In this document: positions 35,785-44,217 of the stretch, in pieces
How positions within the stretch are numbered: the first letter of the stretch is position 1
Layout: each line of letters opens with the position of its first letter
Origin: Embleya scabrispora DSM 41855
Lineage (GTDB): Bacteria; Actinomycetota; Actinomycetes; Streptomycetales; Streptomycetaceae
DNA: 64,000 nucleotides
NCBI RefSeq assembly: GCF_000372745.1
Contig: NZ_KB889708.1
Span: forward strand, 62,001 to 126,000
Direction of reading: 5' to 3'
Notes under the pieces: generated by a model
What the model saw: the letters and a program-made list of their open reading frames with translations, nothing else
Told to the model about the DNA's origin: nothing
Database searches by the model: none
Made by a program: the position numbers and the translations under genes

Positions 35785-38700
35785 CTACTCGTCGAGCAGG
35801 TTGTCGAGGTAGTCGAAGACCTCGTCCCGCGAGGCCGAGCGCAGCCGATCCGGGTCCTCGCCGCTGCGGTGCGCGGCGGGAGGGAGCGCGTGGTCGGCGG
35901 GCGGCCCGACCGTCGTCGTCGACGACGACGACGGAGCATGCGGCAGCAGCAGGCCGCGCAGGTGTCGGCCGAGGGCGACCGGCGTGGGGTAGTCGAAGAC
36001 CAGCGTGGGCGACAGTCGTAGGCCGGTGGCGCCGCCGAGGCGGTTGCGCAGTTGCAGGGCGCGCAGGGAGTCGAATCCGATGTCGGCGAAGGAGCGCCGC
36101 TCGCCGACGGCCCGGGGGTCGTCGTACGCCAGCACGGCCGCGACGTGGGTGCGCACCAGGGTCAGCAGGAGGTCGTCCTGTTCGTCCTCCGGGAGGCCGG
36201 CGAGCCGGGTGGTCAGTTGCTCCCCGCCCGGCTCGTCCCCCGAGTCGACCGCGCCGACCGCGGTCCGGCGGACCGGGGTACGGGCGAGTCCGCGCAGCAG
36301 GCGCGGCACGTCGTCCCCGTCGCGCAGGCCCGCGGTGTCCAGCCGCAGCGGGAAGACGACGGGTTCATCGGCGGCGCAGCCGAGGTCGAACAGGGCGAGC
36401 CCCTGGGCGTCGGAGAGCGCCCTGACGCCCGAGCGGGCGATCCGCCGTACGTCCGCCTCCGCCATCGCCTCCGTCAGCCCCGATCGTGCCTGCCACAGTC
36501 CCCAGCCCAGCGACACGCCGTGCAGACCCGCGGCCCGGCGCTGCGCCATCAAGGCGTCCACGAAGGCGTTGGCCGCCGCGTATCCGGCCTGTCCGGCGGG
36601 TCCCAGTACGCTCGACACCGACGAGAACGCGACGAACGCCACGTCCGAGCCGGCCGTCGCCTCGTGCAGATGCCAGGCACCGTCCGCCTTCGGGCGCAGC
36701 ACCCGGTCGAGGCGTTCGGGGGTCTGTGCCGCCAGGATGCCGTCGTCCAGGACGCCGGCCATGTGCACCACGCCTGTCAGCGCGTACTCGGTCGGGATCG
36801 ACGCCAGGACGTCCTCCAGCGTGCGACGATCCCCCACATCGCCCGCCACCACCCGGATGTCGGCGCCCTCGGCGCTCAGTTCCTTCACGAACTCGGCTGC
36901 GCCCGGGCCCGATTCGCCCGACCGGGACACCACGACGACCCGTCGGACGCCGTGCGTGACCACCAGGTGCCGCACCACCAACCGGCCCAGTGTGCCGAGG
37001 CCGCCGGTCACCAGGACCGTCCCGTCCGTGCGCCAGGTCGCACCCCGGGCCGCCGACGCCGCCACTCGCACCAGGCTCGGGGTCAGCAGGCCCCCGTCGC
37101 GCACCGCCACCTGGGCCGCGTCCGAGGCCACCGCGTCGACGAGTGCGGATCGGGACGCGTCGCGGTCGTCGAGGTCCACCAGTCGAATGCGGTCCGGGTA
37201 CTCCGACTGCGCCGAGGCCGCCAGGGCCCAGGCCGCGGCGAGGGCGGGGTCGGGTGGCGAGCCCGGGCCCGCGGCGACCGCGCCGCGCGTGAGCAGGACC
37301 AGACGTGTGTGGGCCAGGCGTTCGTCCGCCGGCCAGTCCTGCAGTGCGGCCAGGACGGAGTGCGCGCTGCGATGCGCGGCGGTGGCCGGGTCGACGGCCG
37401 GGGATCCCGCGGCCGGCGCGAGCCCGAGGTGCCCCGACGGTTGGGCGAGGACGAGGACCTCGGGTGCGCTGCCGCCGGTGTCCAGGTACGCCCGCAGCGC
37501 CGCCGGATCCCGGTGGTGTGCGCACACGATGCCCCGGGCCGCCAGCGCGCCGTTCGTCTCGGCGGCTCCGTCCCCGATCCACGCCCAGTGCGCCGGCGCC
37601 GGGTCACGGCGCGCGCGTTGCCGCTCGGGCCGCCACTGCGGGCGCAGCAGTGAGGCGTCGGCCACGGCCGCGGCCCGACGCAGGGACCGCACGGCCACCG
37701 GGCGCATGCCCAGGGCCTCCACCGTCAGCACCGGGTGCCCGGCCGGGTCCGTGGCGGTGACCGACAGGGTGCCGGGCCCGGTGGCTCGGATGCGGGCGCG
37801 CAACGCGGTGGCACCCGTGGCGTGCAGGGTCACCCCGCTCCAGGAGAACGGCAGTCGGATCACGGACGCGTCGGATGGGACGGCGGACGCGGACACGAAC
37901 GCCGGGGCGTGCAGGGCCGCGTCGAACAGCGCGGGGTGCAGCCCGTAGCGATCGGCGCCGCCGGCGCTCTCGGGGAGTTCGGCTTCCGCGTACAGGTCCT
38001 CGTCCAGGCGCCGGCAGCGCTCCAGACCCTGGAACGCGGCACCGAAGTCGAGTCCGATCCCGGCCAACTCGCGGTAGCAGTCGCCGAGTTCGATCTCCTG
38101 CGCGCCGTCCGGCGGCCACTGCCGCAGGGGCTCCGCAAGACGGCCGTCGCCGCGCGCCAAGGTGCCTTCGGCGATCCGGGTCCAGGGCGCGTCGGCGGCA
38201 TCGCCGTCCCGGGAGTACACGGTGATCCCCCGTCGCGCGCACTCGTCGGGTCCGCCCACCGTCACCTGGAGACGGACGGTGCCCTGCTCGGGCAGGATCA
38301 ACGGGGCCTGGAGGACCAGCTCTTCGAGCACGTCGCAGCCCGCGTGCGCACCGGCTTGGAGGGCCACCTCCAGCAGTGCCGTACCCGGTACGACGAGGAT
38401 GTCGGCGACGGCGTGATCGGCGAGCCAGGGATGGGTCCTGGTGGACAGGCTCCCGGTGAAGAGCATGCCGCCGGTCCCGTCCGCCAGTGCGACCGCGGCC
38501 CCCAGCAGGGGGTGGTCGAGGCCGTCCAGACCGGCCGTCGTCACGTCCGCCTCCGGTGCCGCCGCCTCCTCCAGCCAGTAGCGGGTGCGCTGGAAGGCGT
38601 AGGTGGGTACGTCCGTCAGGCGGGCGTCGACATCGCGGAACGCCTCCGCCCAGTGCACGGCCACGCCGTGGACGTGGGCCTCGGCGACCGCGGTCAGCAT

Positions 38701-41622
38701 CCGTGCCGGGCCGCCCTCGTCGCGTCGCAGCGAGTCGACGGTCAGGACGTCACCGGCTCGCTCGGCGCCCGCGGCGTCGGCCGCCTCCTGGACGGCGGCG
38801 GTGAGGATCGGGTGCGGGCTCACCTCGATGTAGGTCGTGTGGCCGTCGGCGAGCAGCCGGTCCACCGTGCGGTGGAACTGTACGGTCTCGCGGAGGTTGC
38901 GCACCCAGTACGAGACGTCCAGGGCCGTCGTGTCGATCGGCTCGCCGAGGACCGTCGAGTAGAACGGCACGGTCGCGGGTCGCGGGCGCACGCCGGACAT
39001 CTCCGTCAGGAGGGTCGCCCGGATCTCGTCGATCCGTGCCGAGTGGGACGCGTAGTCCACCGGGATCCGCCGTGCCCGCAGACCCTGCGCCTCGAATGCC
39101 TCCATGGCCTCGCGCAGGGCCACCGGTTCGCCGGAGACGACCACGGATCGCGGTCCGTTGACCGCCGCGACGGACACGGCACCGTCCCATGGCGCAAGGC
39201 AGCGGCGCACCTGCTCGACGGGGGCGACGACCGAGACCATCCCGCCTGTGCCGGCCAGGACCCGCAGGGCGCGGCTGCGCAGGGCCACGACGCGGGCCGC
39301 GTCCTCCAGGGAGAGTGCGCCCGCGACGTGGGCCGCGGCGATCTCGCCCTGCGAGTGCCCGACGACCGCGGCCGGTTCCACGCCGAAGGACCGCCACACT
39401 GCCGCGAGGGAGACCATCACCGCGAACAGCGCGGGCTGCACGACGTCGACCCGGTCCAGGATCGACGGGTCGGCTTCACCGCGCAGCACCTTCGTCGGTG
39501 ACCAGTCGACGTGTGGGGCGAGGCAGTCGGCGCAGGCGTCGATCGATTCCCGGAACACGGGTGAGCTGCGGATCAGTTCGGTGGCCATGCCCGGCCACTG
39601 CGAGCCCTGCCCGGGGAAGACGAACGTGATCCGGTCCCGTGCCGTGGCCGTCCCCAGGGCCGCGTGCGGGCCGTGGTCGCCGTCCGCGAGCGCCGCCAGG
39701 CCGGCGATCGCCGCGGTCCGGTCCGGGGCCACCACGACGGCACGATCGGCCAGGGCGGCCCGGGAACTCAGCAGCGAGTAGGCCAGATCCGGGTCCGGCT
39801 CCTGCGGGTCCGATGTCAAGAAGTCCGCCACCCGCAACGCCTGGGCCCGTAGGCCCGCCCGCCCGGCCCCTGAGATCATCCACGGCAGCGGGCGGCCTTC
39901 GATCTCCGCGGTGCCGGTGGGGTCCCCCGCGGCCGGAGCCGCCGGTGCCGCACGAGGCCGGTCGGGTTCCGGGGGCGCCTGCTCCAGAATGATGTGGGCG
40001 TTCGTGCCACCGACGCCGAACGAGGAGACCGCCGTCCGGCGCGGCCGGTCGATCCGCGGCCACGGCCTCGCTTCGCGCAGGAGCCGTACCGCCCCGGAGG
40101 ACCAGTCCACGTGCGGCGTCGGCTCGGCGATGTGCAGGCTGCGCGGCAGTTCGGCGTGGCGCATCGCCATCACCATCTTGATCACGCCCGCCACCCCGGC
40201 CGCGGCCTGGGTGTGCCCGATGTTGGACTTCAGCGAGCCCAGCCACAGCGGCCGGTCGCTCGGCCGGTCCTGTCCGTAGGTGGCCAGGAGTGCCTGCGCC
40301 TCGATCGGGTCGCCCAACTGGGTTCCGGCGCCGTGGGCATCCACGCAGTCCACATCCGCCGTGGTCAGGCCCGCGTGGACCAGTGCCTGGCGGATCACCC
40401 GCTGCTGGGCCGGGCCGTTGGGCGCCGTCAGCCCGTTCGACGCGCCGTCCTGGTTCACCGCCGATCCGCGCACGACGGCGAGAATGTGGTGCCCGTTGCG
40501 CCGCGCGTCACACAGCCGTTCCAGGAGCAGGACGCCCACCCCCTCGGACCAACTGCTGCCGGTCGCGTCGGCCGAGAAGGACCTGCACCGCCCGTCGGGT
40601 GCCAGCCCGCGCTGTCGGCTGAACTCGACATAGCCCCAGGGCGTGGCCATCACGGTGACGCCTCCGGCCACCGCGAGCGTGCACTCGCCCCTGCGCAGGG
40701 ACTGGGCGGCGAGATGCACGGCCACCAGGGAGGAGGAGCAGGCGGTGTCCACGGTGACCGCCGGCCCCTCCAGGCCGAGGCTGTAGGCGAGGCGCCCCGA
40801 GGCGACGCTGGGCATGCTGCCCACGACCCGGTAGCCCTCCGCACTCGGCGGAACGCGCCGGATGCGGGCGCCGTACTCGCTGTACATGATGCCGACGAAC
40901 ACACCGGTCCGGCTGCCGCGCAGCGAGGTCGGGTCGATCCGGGCCCGTTCGACCGCCTCCCACGACGTCTCCAGGAACAACCGGTGCTGCGGGTCGACGG
41001 TGACGGCCTCACCGGGGCTGATCGCGAAGAACCCGGCGTCGAAGTCCGGTGCGTCGTAGAGGAATCCGGCGTGTCGGGTGCACGTCGTGCCCACGTGGTC
41101 GGGGTCCGGGTCGTACTCGACGCTCCAGCCCCGGTCGGTGGGGAACGCGGAGATCGCGTCGGTCTCCGAACTCACCAGGTCCCACAAGTCCTCCGGCGAC
41201 GACACGTTGCCGGGCAGCCGGCAGCTCATGCCCACGATCGCGATCGGCTCCTCCATCGCTGCCTGTCGCTCGGCGGGCGTGCCGGTCCCCGGGTCCGATG
41301 CGAGGGCGGCCGGCTCGCCGAGCAGCAGGGCGCACAGGTGTCCGGCGAGGGCCTCGGGAGTCGGATAGTCGAAGAGGGCGGTGCTGGACAGGGCGCTGCC
41401 CGTGACCTTGCTCAGCCGTTCCCGCAGACGTGCCGCCGCCCGCCCCCGCACCCCCTGGGCGCCGAACGCCCGGCCGGGATCGAGCGGCACCCGGTCGTCC
41501 CGGTCCAGAACGGCGGAGGCGTGCGTCCGGATCAGATCGAGCAACAGCCGGCGCCGCTCCACCTCCCGTGCGTCCGCGAGGCGCTGCCGCAACGGCCGGT
41601 CGTATCCCTCGTTCCGGTCCAT
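35785..41622 (-). CDS. Type I polyketide synthase PKS-A: pseudo-ACP-KS-AT-DH-KR-ACP (AurA-like first module)
   Basis: A 1945-residue PKS beginning at ATG 41622 (AGAAAGGA upstream); an in-frame extension to 41931 has no ribosome site or PKS features. Residues about 27-110 have the length and ending of an ACP (LFDYPTPEALAGHL), but AFGAQGVRGRAAARL stands where GFDSLxAVxLR is expected, so the phosphopantetheine Ser is missing. KS follows from about 123 (DTACSSSL near 296; the usual EAHGTGT reads DAHGAGT, His kept). AT: GHSQGE and VDYASHS, methylmalonyl type. DH: HAVADILVVPG near 1068 and HPALFDAALH near 1229. KR: TVLVTGGLGTLG near 1534, VLDD (B-type), Tyr in AGYAAANAF. ACP: GFDSLRALQL near 1847. 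It should receive the p-nitrobenzoyl starter and add a methyl-branched alkene unit; its AurA counterpart works iteratively, which cannot be decided here. Confidence 0.93.
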   Translation of the reverse strand: MDRNEGYDRPLRQRLADAREVERRRLLLDLIRTHASAVLDRDDRVPLDPGRAFGAQGVRGRAAARLRERLSKVTGSALSSTALFDYPTPEALAGHLCALLLGEPAALASDPGTGTPAERQAAMEEPIAIVGMSCRLPGNVSSPEDLWDLVSSETDAISAFPTDRGWSVEYDPDPDHVGTTCTRHAGFLYDAPDFDAGFFAISPGEAVTVDPQHRLFLETSWEAVERARIDPTSLRGSRTGVFVGIMYSEYGARIRRVPPSAEGYRVVGSMPSVASGRLAYSLGLEGPAVTVDTACSSSLVAVHLAAQSLRRGECTLAVAGGVTVMATPWGYVEFSRQRGLAPDGRCRSFSADATGSSWSEGVGVLLLERLCDARRNGHHILAVVRGSAVNQDGASNGLTAPNGPAQQRVIRQALVHAGLTTADVDCVDAHGAGTQLGDPIEAQALLATYGQDRPSDRPLWLGSLKSNIGHTQAAAGVAGVIKMVMAMRHAELPRSLHIAEPTPHVDWSSGAVRLLREARPWPRIDRPRRTAVSSFGVGGTNAHIILEQAPPEPDRPRAAPAAPAAGDPTGTAEIEGRPLPWMISGAGRAGLRAQALRVADFLTSDPQEPDPDLAYSLLSSRAALADRAVVVAPDRTAAIAGLAALADGDHGPHAALGTATARDRITFVFPGQGSQWPGMATELIRSSPVFRESIDACADCLAPHVDWSPTKVLRGEADPSILDRVDVVQPALFAVMVSLAAVWRSFGVEPAAVVGHSQGEIAAAHVAGALSLEDAARVVALRSRALRVLAGTGGMVSVVAPVEQVRRCLAPWDGAVSVAAVNGPRSVVVSGEPVALREAMEAFEAQGLRARRIPVDYASHSARIDEIRATLLTEMSGVRPRPATVPFYSTVLGEPIDTTALDVSYWVRNLRETVQFHRTVDRLLADGHTTYIEVSPHPILTAAVQEAADAAGAERAGDVLTVDSLRRDEGGPARMLTAVAEAHVHGVAVHWAEAFRDVDARLTDVPTYAFQRTRYWLEEAAAPEADVTTAGLDGLDHPLLGAAVALADGTGGMLFTGSLSTRTHPWLADHAVADILVVPGTALLEVALQAGAHAGCDVLEELVLQAPLILPEQGTVRLQVTVGGPDECARRGITVYSRDGDAADAPWTRIAEGTLARGDGRLAEPLRQWPPDGAQEIELGDCYRELAGIGLDFGAAFQGLERCRRLDEDLYAEAELPESAGGADRYGLHPALFDAALHAPAFVSASAVPSDASVIRLPFSWSGVTLHATGATALRARIRATGPGTLSVTATDPAGHPVLTVEALGMRPVAVRSLRRAAAVADASLLRPQWRPERQRARRDPAPAHWAWIGDGAAETNGALAARGIVCAHHRDPAALRAYLDTGGSAPEVLVLAQPSGHLGLAPAAGSPAVDPATAAHRSAHSVLAALQDWPADERLAHTRLVLLTRGAVAAGPGSPPDPALAAAWALAASAQSEYPDRIRLVDLDDRDASRSALVDAVASDAAQVAVRDGGLLTPSLVRVAASAARGATWRTDGTVLVTGGLGTLGRLVVRHLVVTHGVRRVVVVSRSGESGPGAAEFVKELSAEGADIRVVAGDVGDRRTLEDVLASIPTEYALTGVVHMAGVLDDGILAAQTPERLDRVLRPKADGAWHLHEATAGSDVAFVAFSSVSSVLGPAGQAGYAAANAFVDALMAQRRAAGLHGVSLGWGLWQARSGLTEAMAEADVRRIARSGVRALSDAQGLALFDLGCAADEPVVFPLRLDTAGLRDGDDVPRLLRGLARTPVRRTAVGAVDSGDEPGGEQLTTRLAGLPEDEQDDLLLTLVRTHVAAVLAYDDPRAVGERRSFADIGFDSLRALQLRNRLGGATGLRLSPTLVFDYPTPVALGRHLRGLLLPHAPSSSSTTTVGPPADHALPPAAHRSGEDPDRLRSASRDEVFDYLDNLLDE

Positions 41623-41671
41623 CCTTGTGTCCTTTCTGCCTGGGTACGACGGCCGGGAACGGGTGCGGGCG

Positions 41672-42844
41672 CTATGGCAGGTCCGTGCGCCGTTCGAGCC
41701 CGGCGACGTTGTCGCCGGCGCCGCGCGGGGCGTGGACACGAGGAGGGAGAGAGCCTGTCGCGGTCGTCGTGCGCGACCCCGGAGTCGGCGGCCTACCGTC
41801 GCGCGCCGGGTCGGGTGCCGGGTCGAGACAGCGCAGCATGCGGTTCGTGCGCTCCACGAGCGCCCCGAACGCGTCCGGGGTGATCGCTTGCTCGCCGTCG
41901 CACAGCGCGGAGTGGCCCGCCCGGTCCACATCGACCATCACCCCGTCGGCTCCAGCGGCGGCAGCGGCGACGGCCAGCGGGGCGACCAGATCGCTGCGCC
42001 CGCACGCGTGGCTGGGGTCGACGATGACCGGCAGGCGACTGAGCCGCTTCGCCAGCGGCACGGCGCTGATGTCCAGGGTGAAGCGAGTCGTGTTCCCGTG
42101 GGTACGGACGCCGCGTTCACACAGCAGCACGTTGCCGTTGCCCGCCGCCAGCAGGTATTCGGCGCCGTAGAGCCACTCCGGGACCGTGCAGCCGAAGCCC
42201 CGCTTCAGCAGCACCGGGCGGCCGGTCAACGCCACCTCGTGGAGCAGCGCGAAGTTCTGTGCGTTGCGTGCGCCGATCTGCAGTACCTGGGCCACCTCGG
42301 CGACGGCCTCGACGTGCGCGACGTCGACGACCTCCGTGACGACGCCCAGTCCGGTCTCGGCGTACGCCTCCCGCAGCAGGTCCAGGCCGGCCTTGCCGAG
42401 CCCTTGGAAGGCGTACGGGGAGGTGCGGGGCTTGAACGCGCCGCCCCGCAACAGGTGTGCGCCCCGGTCCCGCACCTCCCGTGCCACGCCGAGGAGTTGC
42501 GCTGCGCTCTCCACGGCGCAGGGCCCGGCGATCCAGGTGAGGCGTCCGCCACCCACGACACAGTCGTCGGACACCCGCACCGCGGTCGGCTCGCCCGTGG
42601 CCGCGAGACTGCCCAGGGCCGGTGCGTCGACGCTGTCGACGACCCATTCGAGCTCGGGGGTGGCCTGCAACAAGGCCACGAATTCCGCACCCTTCGGTGA
42701 TGTCGCCTCGAGGTCCGGGAAGGTGACGAGGGTGTGTCGCCCGGCCAGGCACTGAAGCGACCGGTATCCGCGCTGATGCCACGCGCAGGTCAGCCGGCTC
42801 CGGTCGTCGATCGGCACGTCGGATCGGAATCGAGCAACGATCAT
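41672..42844 (-). CDS. 3-deoxy-D-arabino-heptulosonate 7-phosphate (DAHP) synthase, type I-beta
   Basis: A 390-residue enzyme of the AroA(G)/KDO8P-synthase group, joining phosphoenolpyruvate and erythrose 4-phosphate at the entry of the shikimate pathway. Visible motifs: IAGPCAVES near residue 105, LLRGGAFKPRTSPYAFQGLG, QIGARNAQNFALLHEV, KRGFGCTVPEWLYGAEYLLA, ERGVRTHGN and PVIVDPSHACGRSDLVAPLA (metal and PEP ligands). The first 90 residues form a small domain like the regulatory ferredoxin-like domain of Thermotoga DAHP synthase, so feedback control is possible. The last 40 residues are low-complexity. It sits between the N-oxygenase (48 nt) and PKS-A (49 nt) in one operon, where it would raise chorismate supply for p-aminobenzoate. 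Start ATG 42844 has GAAGGGTGA upstream. Confidence 0.92.
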   Translation of the reverse strand: MIVARFRSDVPIDDRSRLTCAWHQRGYRSLQCLAGRHTLVTFPDLEATSPKGAEFVALLQATPELEWVVDSVDAPALGSLAATGEPTAVRVSDDCVVGGGRLTWIAGPCAVESAAQLLGVAREVRDRGAHLLRGGAFKPRTSPYAFQGLGKAGLDLLREAYAETGLGVVTEVVDVAHVEAVAEVAQVLQIGARNAQNFALLHEVALTGRPVLLKRGFGCTVPEWLYGAEYLLAAGNGNVLLCERGVRTHGNTTRFTLDISAVPLAKRLSRLPVIVDPSHACGRSDLVAPLAVAAAAAGADGVMVDVDRAGHSALCDGEQAITPDAFGALVERTNRMLRCLDPAPDPARDGRPPTPGSRTTTATGSLPPRVHAPRGAGDNVAGLERRTDLP

Positions 42845-42892
42845 CGGTCACCCTTCTGCGTCGGTGGCGGAGGCCGGCGGACTCCGGGGGGC

Positions 42893-43906
42893 TCATCCGC
42901 GCACGCCCACGCCGGGCGACCACTCGGGCCTTTCGGGGAAGTCGAAGTCCACCGCGTGGGTCAACTCCAGTTGTTCGATCATTCGTTGCGCCCCGGAAAA
43001 GTCCCGCACGAGACGCCGGCCGGCGGGTGTGGCCCGCAGGTCGCCGATGATCTCGTCGGCGCCCTCGACGCCCGCGGTGACCAGTTCGAGCCGCAGCGTG
43101 GAGAGGTCCTGCTCGGCGAACGCCTCCAGGGCGAGGGGCAGACAGCGCACCAGGGCGCGGCGCCGGTCGGCGTTCATCCTGGCGTGCAGTTCCCGAACGA
43201 CCTCGATGACGACCGAGCCGTGCGCCGTCTCGTCCCGCAGGTGCAGGGTGGTGATCAGGGAGTGCATGGGCTGGATCGAGTCGTCCCTGGCCAACAGCGC
43301 CAAGAGGGAGTTGATGCAGGTCTCGGCCACCGCTCCCCAGACCAGGACGGCGACGTCGCGCTCCCACGCCTCCGGCATCGTCGCCAGCACCTCGCGCAAC
43401 CGCCGATACGTGACCAGGGCGGGCTGCTCGGGTCGGCTGCGCACGCCGCGCAACTCCCGGGTCCGAGCGACGGCGAGCATGTGCATGTACGTGTGGAAAC
43501 TCTCGTCGACGATGGCCTGTTGCACTCCCTGCCGCACCAGCGGCTGATCGCTCCCGGGGAAGACGCCACGCATGACGAGGTCGAAGGCGGGCTCCGCGAT
43601 GAGGTGCTCGGTGGCGATGACCCGTTCGTTGTAACCGATCCACAGGCCCGTCAGAACCTGTCTGCGCTGTTCACCGGTGGCCGCGAGGAACCGGGGGTGT
43701 TGCGCGAACGGCACCATCCGCAGCGGATAGTCCGGCACCCGGGGGTCGTACGTCGCAGGCCCGCCGAGCACATCGGAACTCGTCGCCACCGCGGCACGCC
43801 GCGGCCACGCTTCCACGAGGCGGCGCAGCGTCGCACTGCCGATACCGTCCTCCTCGACCCACCCTCCGGACGCCCAGGTGGTCACCGCGCCCGACTCCTC
43901 GCGCAT
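42893..43906 (-). CDS. aurF: Diiron p-aminobenzoate N-oxygenase (AurF-like)
   Basis: A 337-residue protein, the length of AurF, which oxidises p-aminobenzoate to p-nitrobenzoate with a non-heme diiron centre. The expected ligand pattern is present: Glu in ATEHLIAEPAF, Glu and His in VDESFHTYMH (near residues 133-139), Glu in GAVAETCINSL, and His, Glu, His in HLRDETAHGSV. It is the first gene of the minus-strand operon and defines the pathway as nitroaryl. Start ATG 43906 is chosen for the GGGGAGAG ribosome site and fit to AurF; an ATG at 43945 would add 13 Arg-rich residues and overlap the promoter. A triple-repeat SARP-type operator lies 54 nt upstream. The divergent ligase would act on the product. 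Identity is based on motif spacing and context. Confidence 0.93.
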   Translation of the reverse strand: MREESGAVTTWASGGWVEEDGIGSATLRRLVEAWPRRAAVATSSDVLGGPATYDPRVPDYPLRMVPFAQHPRFLAATGEQRRQVLTGLWIGYNERVIATEHLIAEPAFDLVMRGVFPGSDQPLVRQGVQQAIVDESFHTYMHMLAVARTRELRGVRSRPEQPALVTYRRLREVLATMPEAWERDVAVLVWGAVAETCINSLLALLARDDSIQPMHSLITTLHLRDETAHGSVVIEVVRELHARMNADRRRALVRCLPLALEAFAEQDLSTLRLELVTAGVEGADEIIGDLRATPAGRRLVRDFSGAQRMIEQLELTHAVDFDFPERPEWSPGVGVRG

Positions 43907-43960
43907 TCGGCTCTCCCCGTCTCGTGGTCCACGGCGACGCTGCATCCTCACCGGCCGGAC

Positions 43961-43989
43961 TTGGGCGTTTCTTGAACGCGACTTGGGCG
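43961..43989. promoter_or_regulatory. SARP-type operator, three heptamers at 11-bp spacing, in the N-oxygenase/ligase divergent promoter
   Basis: On the plus strand TTGGGCG, TTGAACG and TTGGGCG begin at 43961, 43972 and 43983 with 4-base spacers (TTTC, CGAC). Read as coding strand for the N-oxygenase this is CGCCCAA-GTCG-CGTTCAA-GAAA-CGCCCAA, sharing CGTTCAA and the GTCG spacer with the array before the P450. A -10-like GAGGAT lies 11 bases after the last repeat, the same distance as in the P450 promoter counted from its third repeat. Binding by the clustered SARP is inferred. Confidence 0.75.
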
Positions 43990-44217
43990 GGTCCGAGCGA
44001 GTCTTCTGGATTCGGATCGGGGATGCCACGATGGGCGCGAAGCCGCGGTGGCGCGGACGCCGTGGGCGAGCACCGTCTTCGCACCGGCCCGCTCCGTCGG
44101 CTCCGTCGCCTCCTTCGCCGTCGTGTGCAGTCGGCCGCGCCGTTCGTGTTCTTCGTGCCTTCGCGCCCGTCCCGTTCCCGGGAACCCCGCCGTGAGACCC
44201 CACCGTGAGGACGCATC

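Noticed and set aside
41623-41931. In-frame N-terminal extension of PKS-A into the DAHP synthase gene
   Set aside because: It overlaps a conserved gene in another frame and lacks a ribosome site, whereas ATG 41622 has a good one.
43907-43945. Upstream ATG (43945) for the N-oxygenase
   Set aside because: It would add 13 Arg-rich residues (QRRRGPRDGES and so on) not expected in AurF and would leave little room between promoter and start; ATG 43906 has the better ribosome site and gives AurF length.
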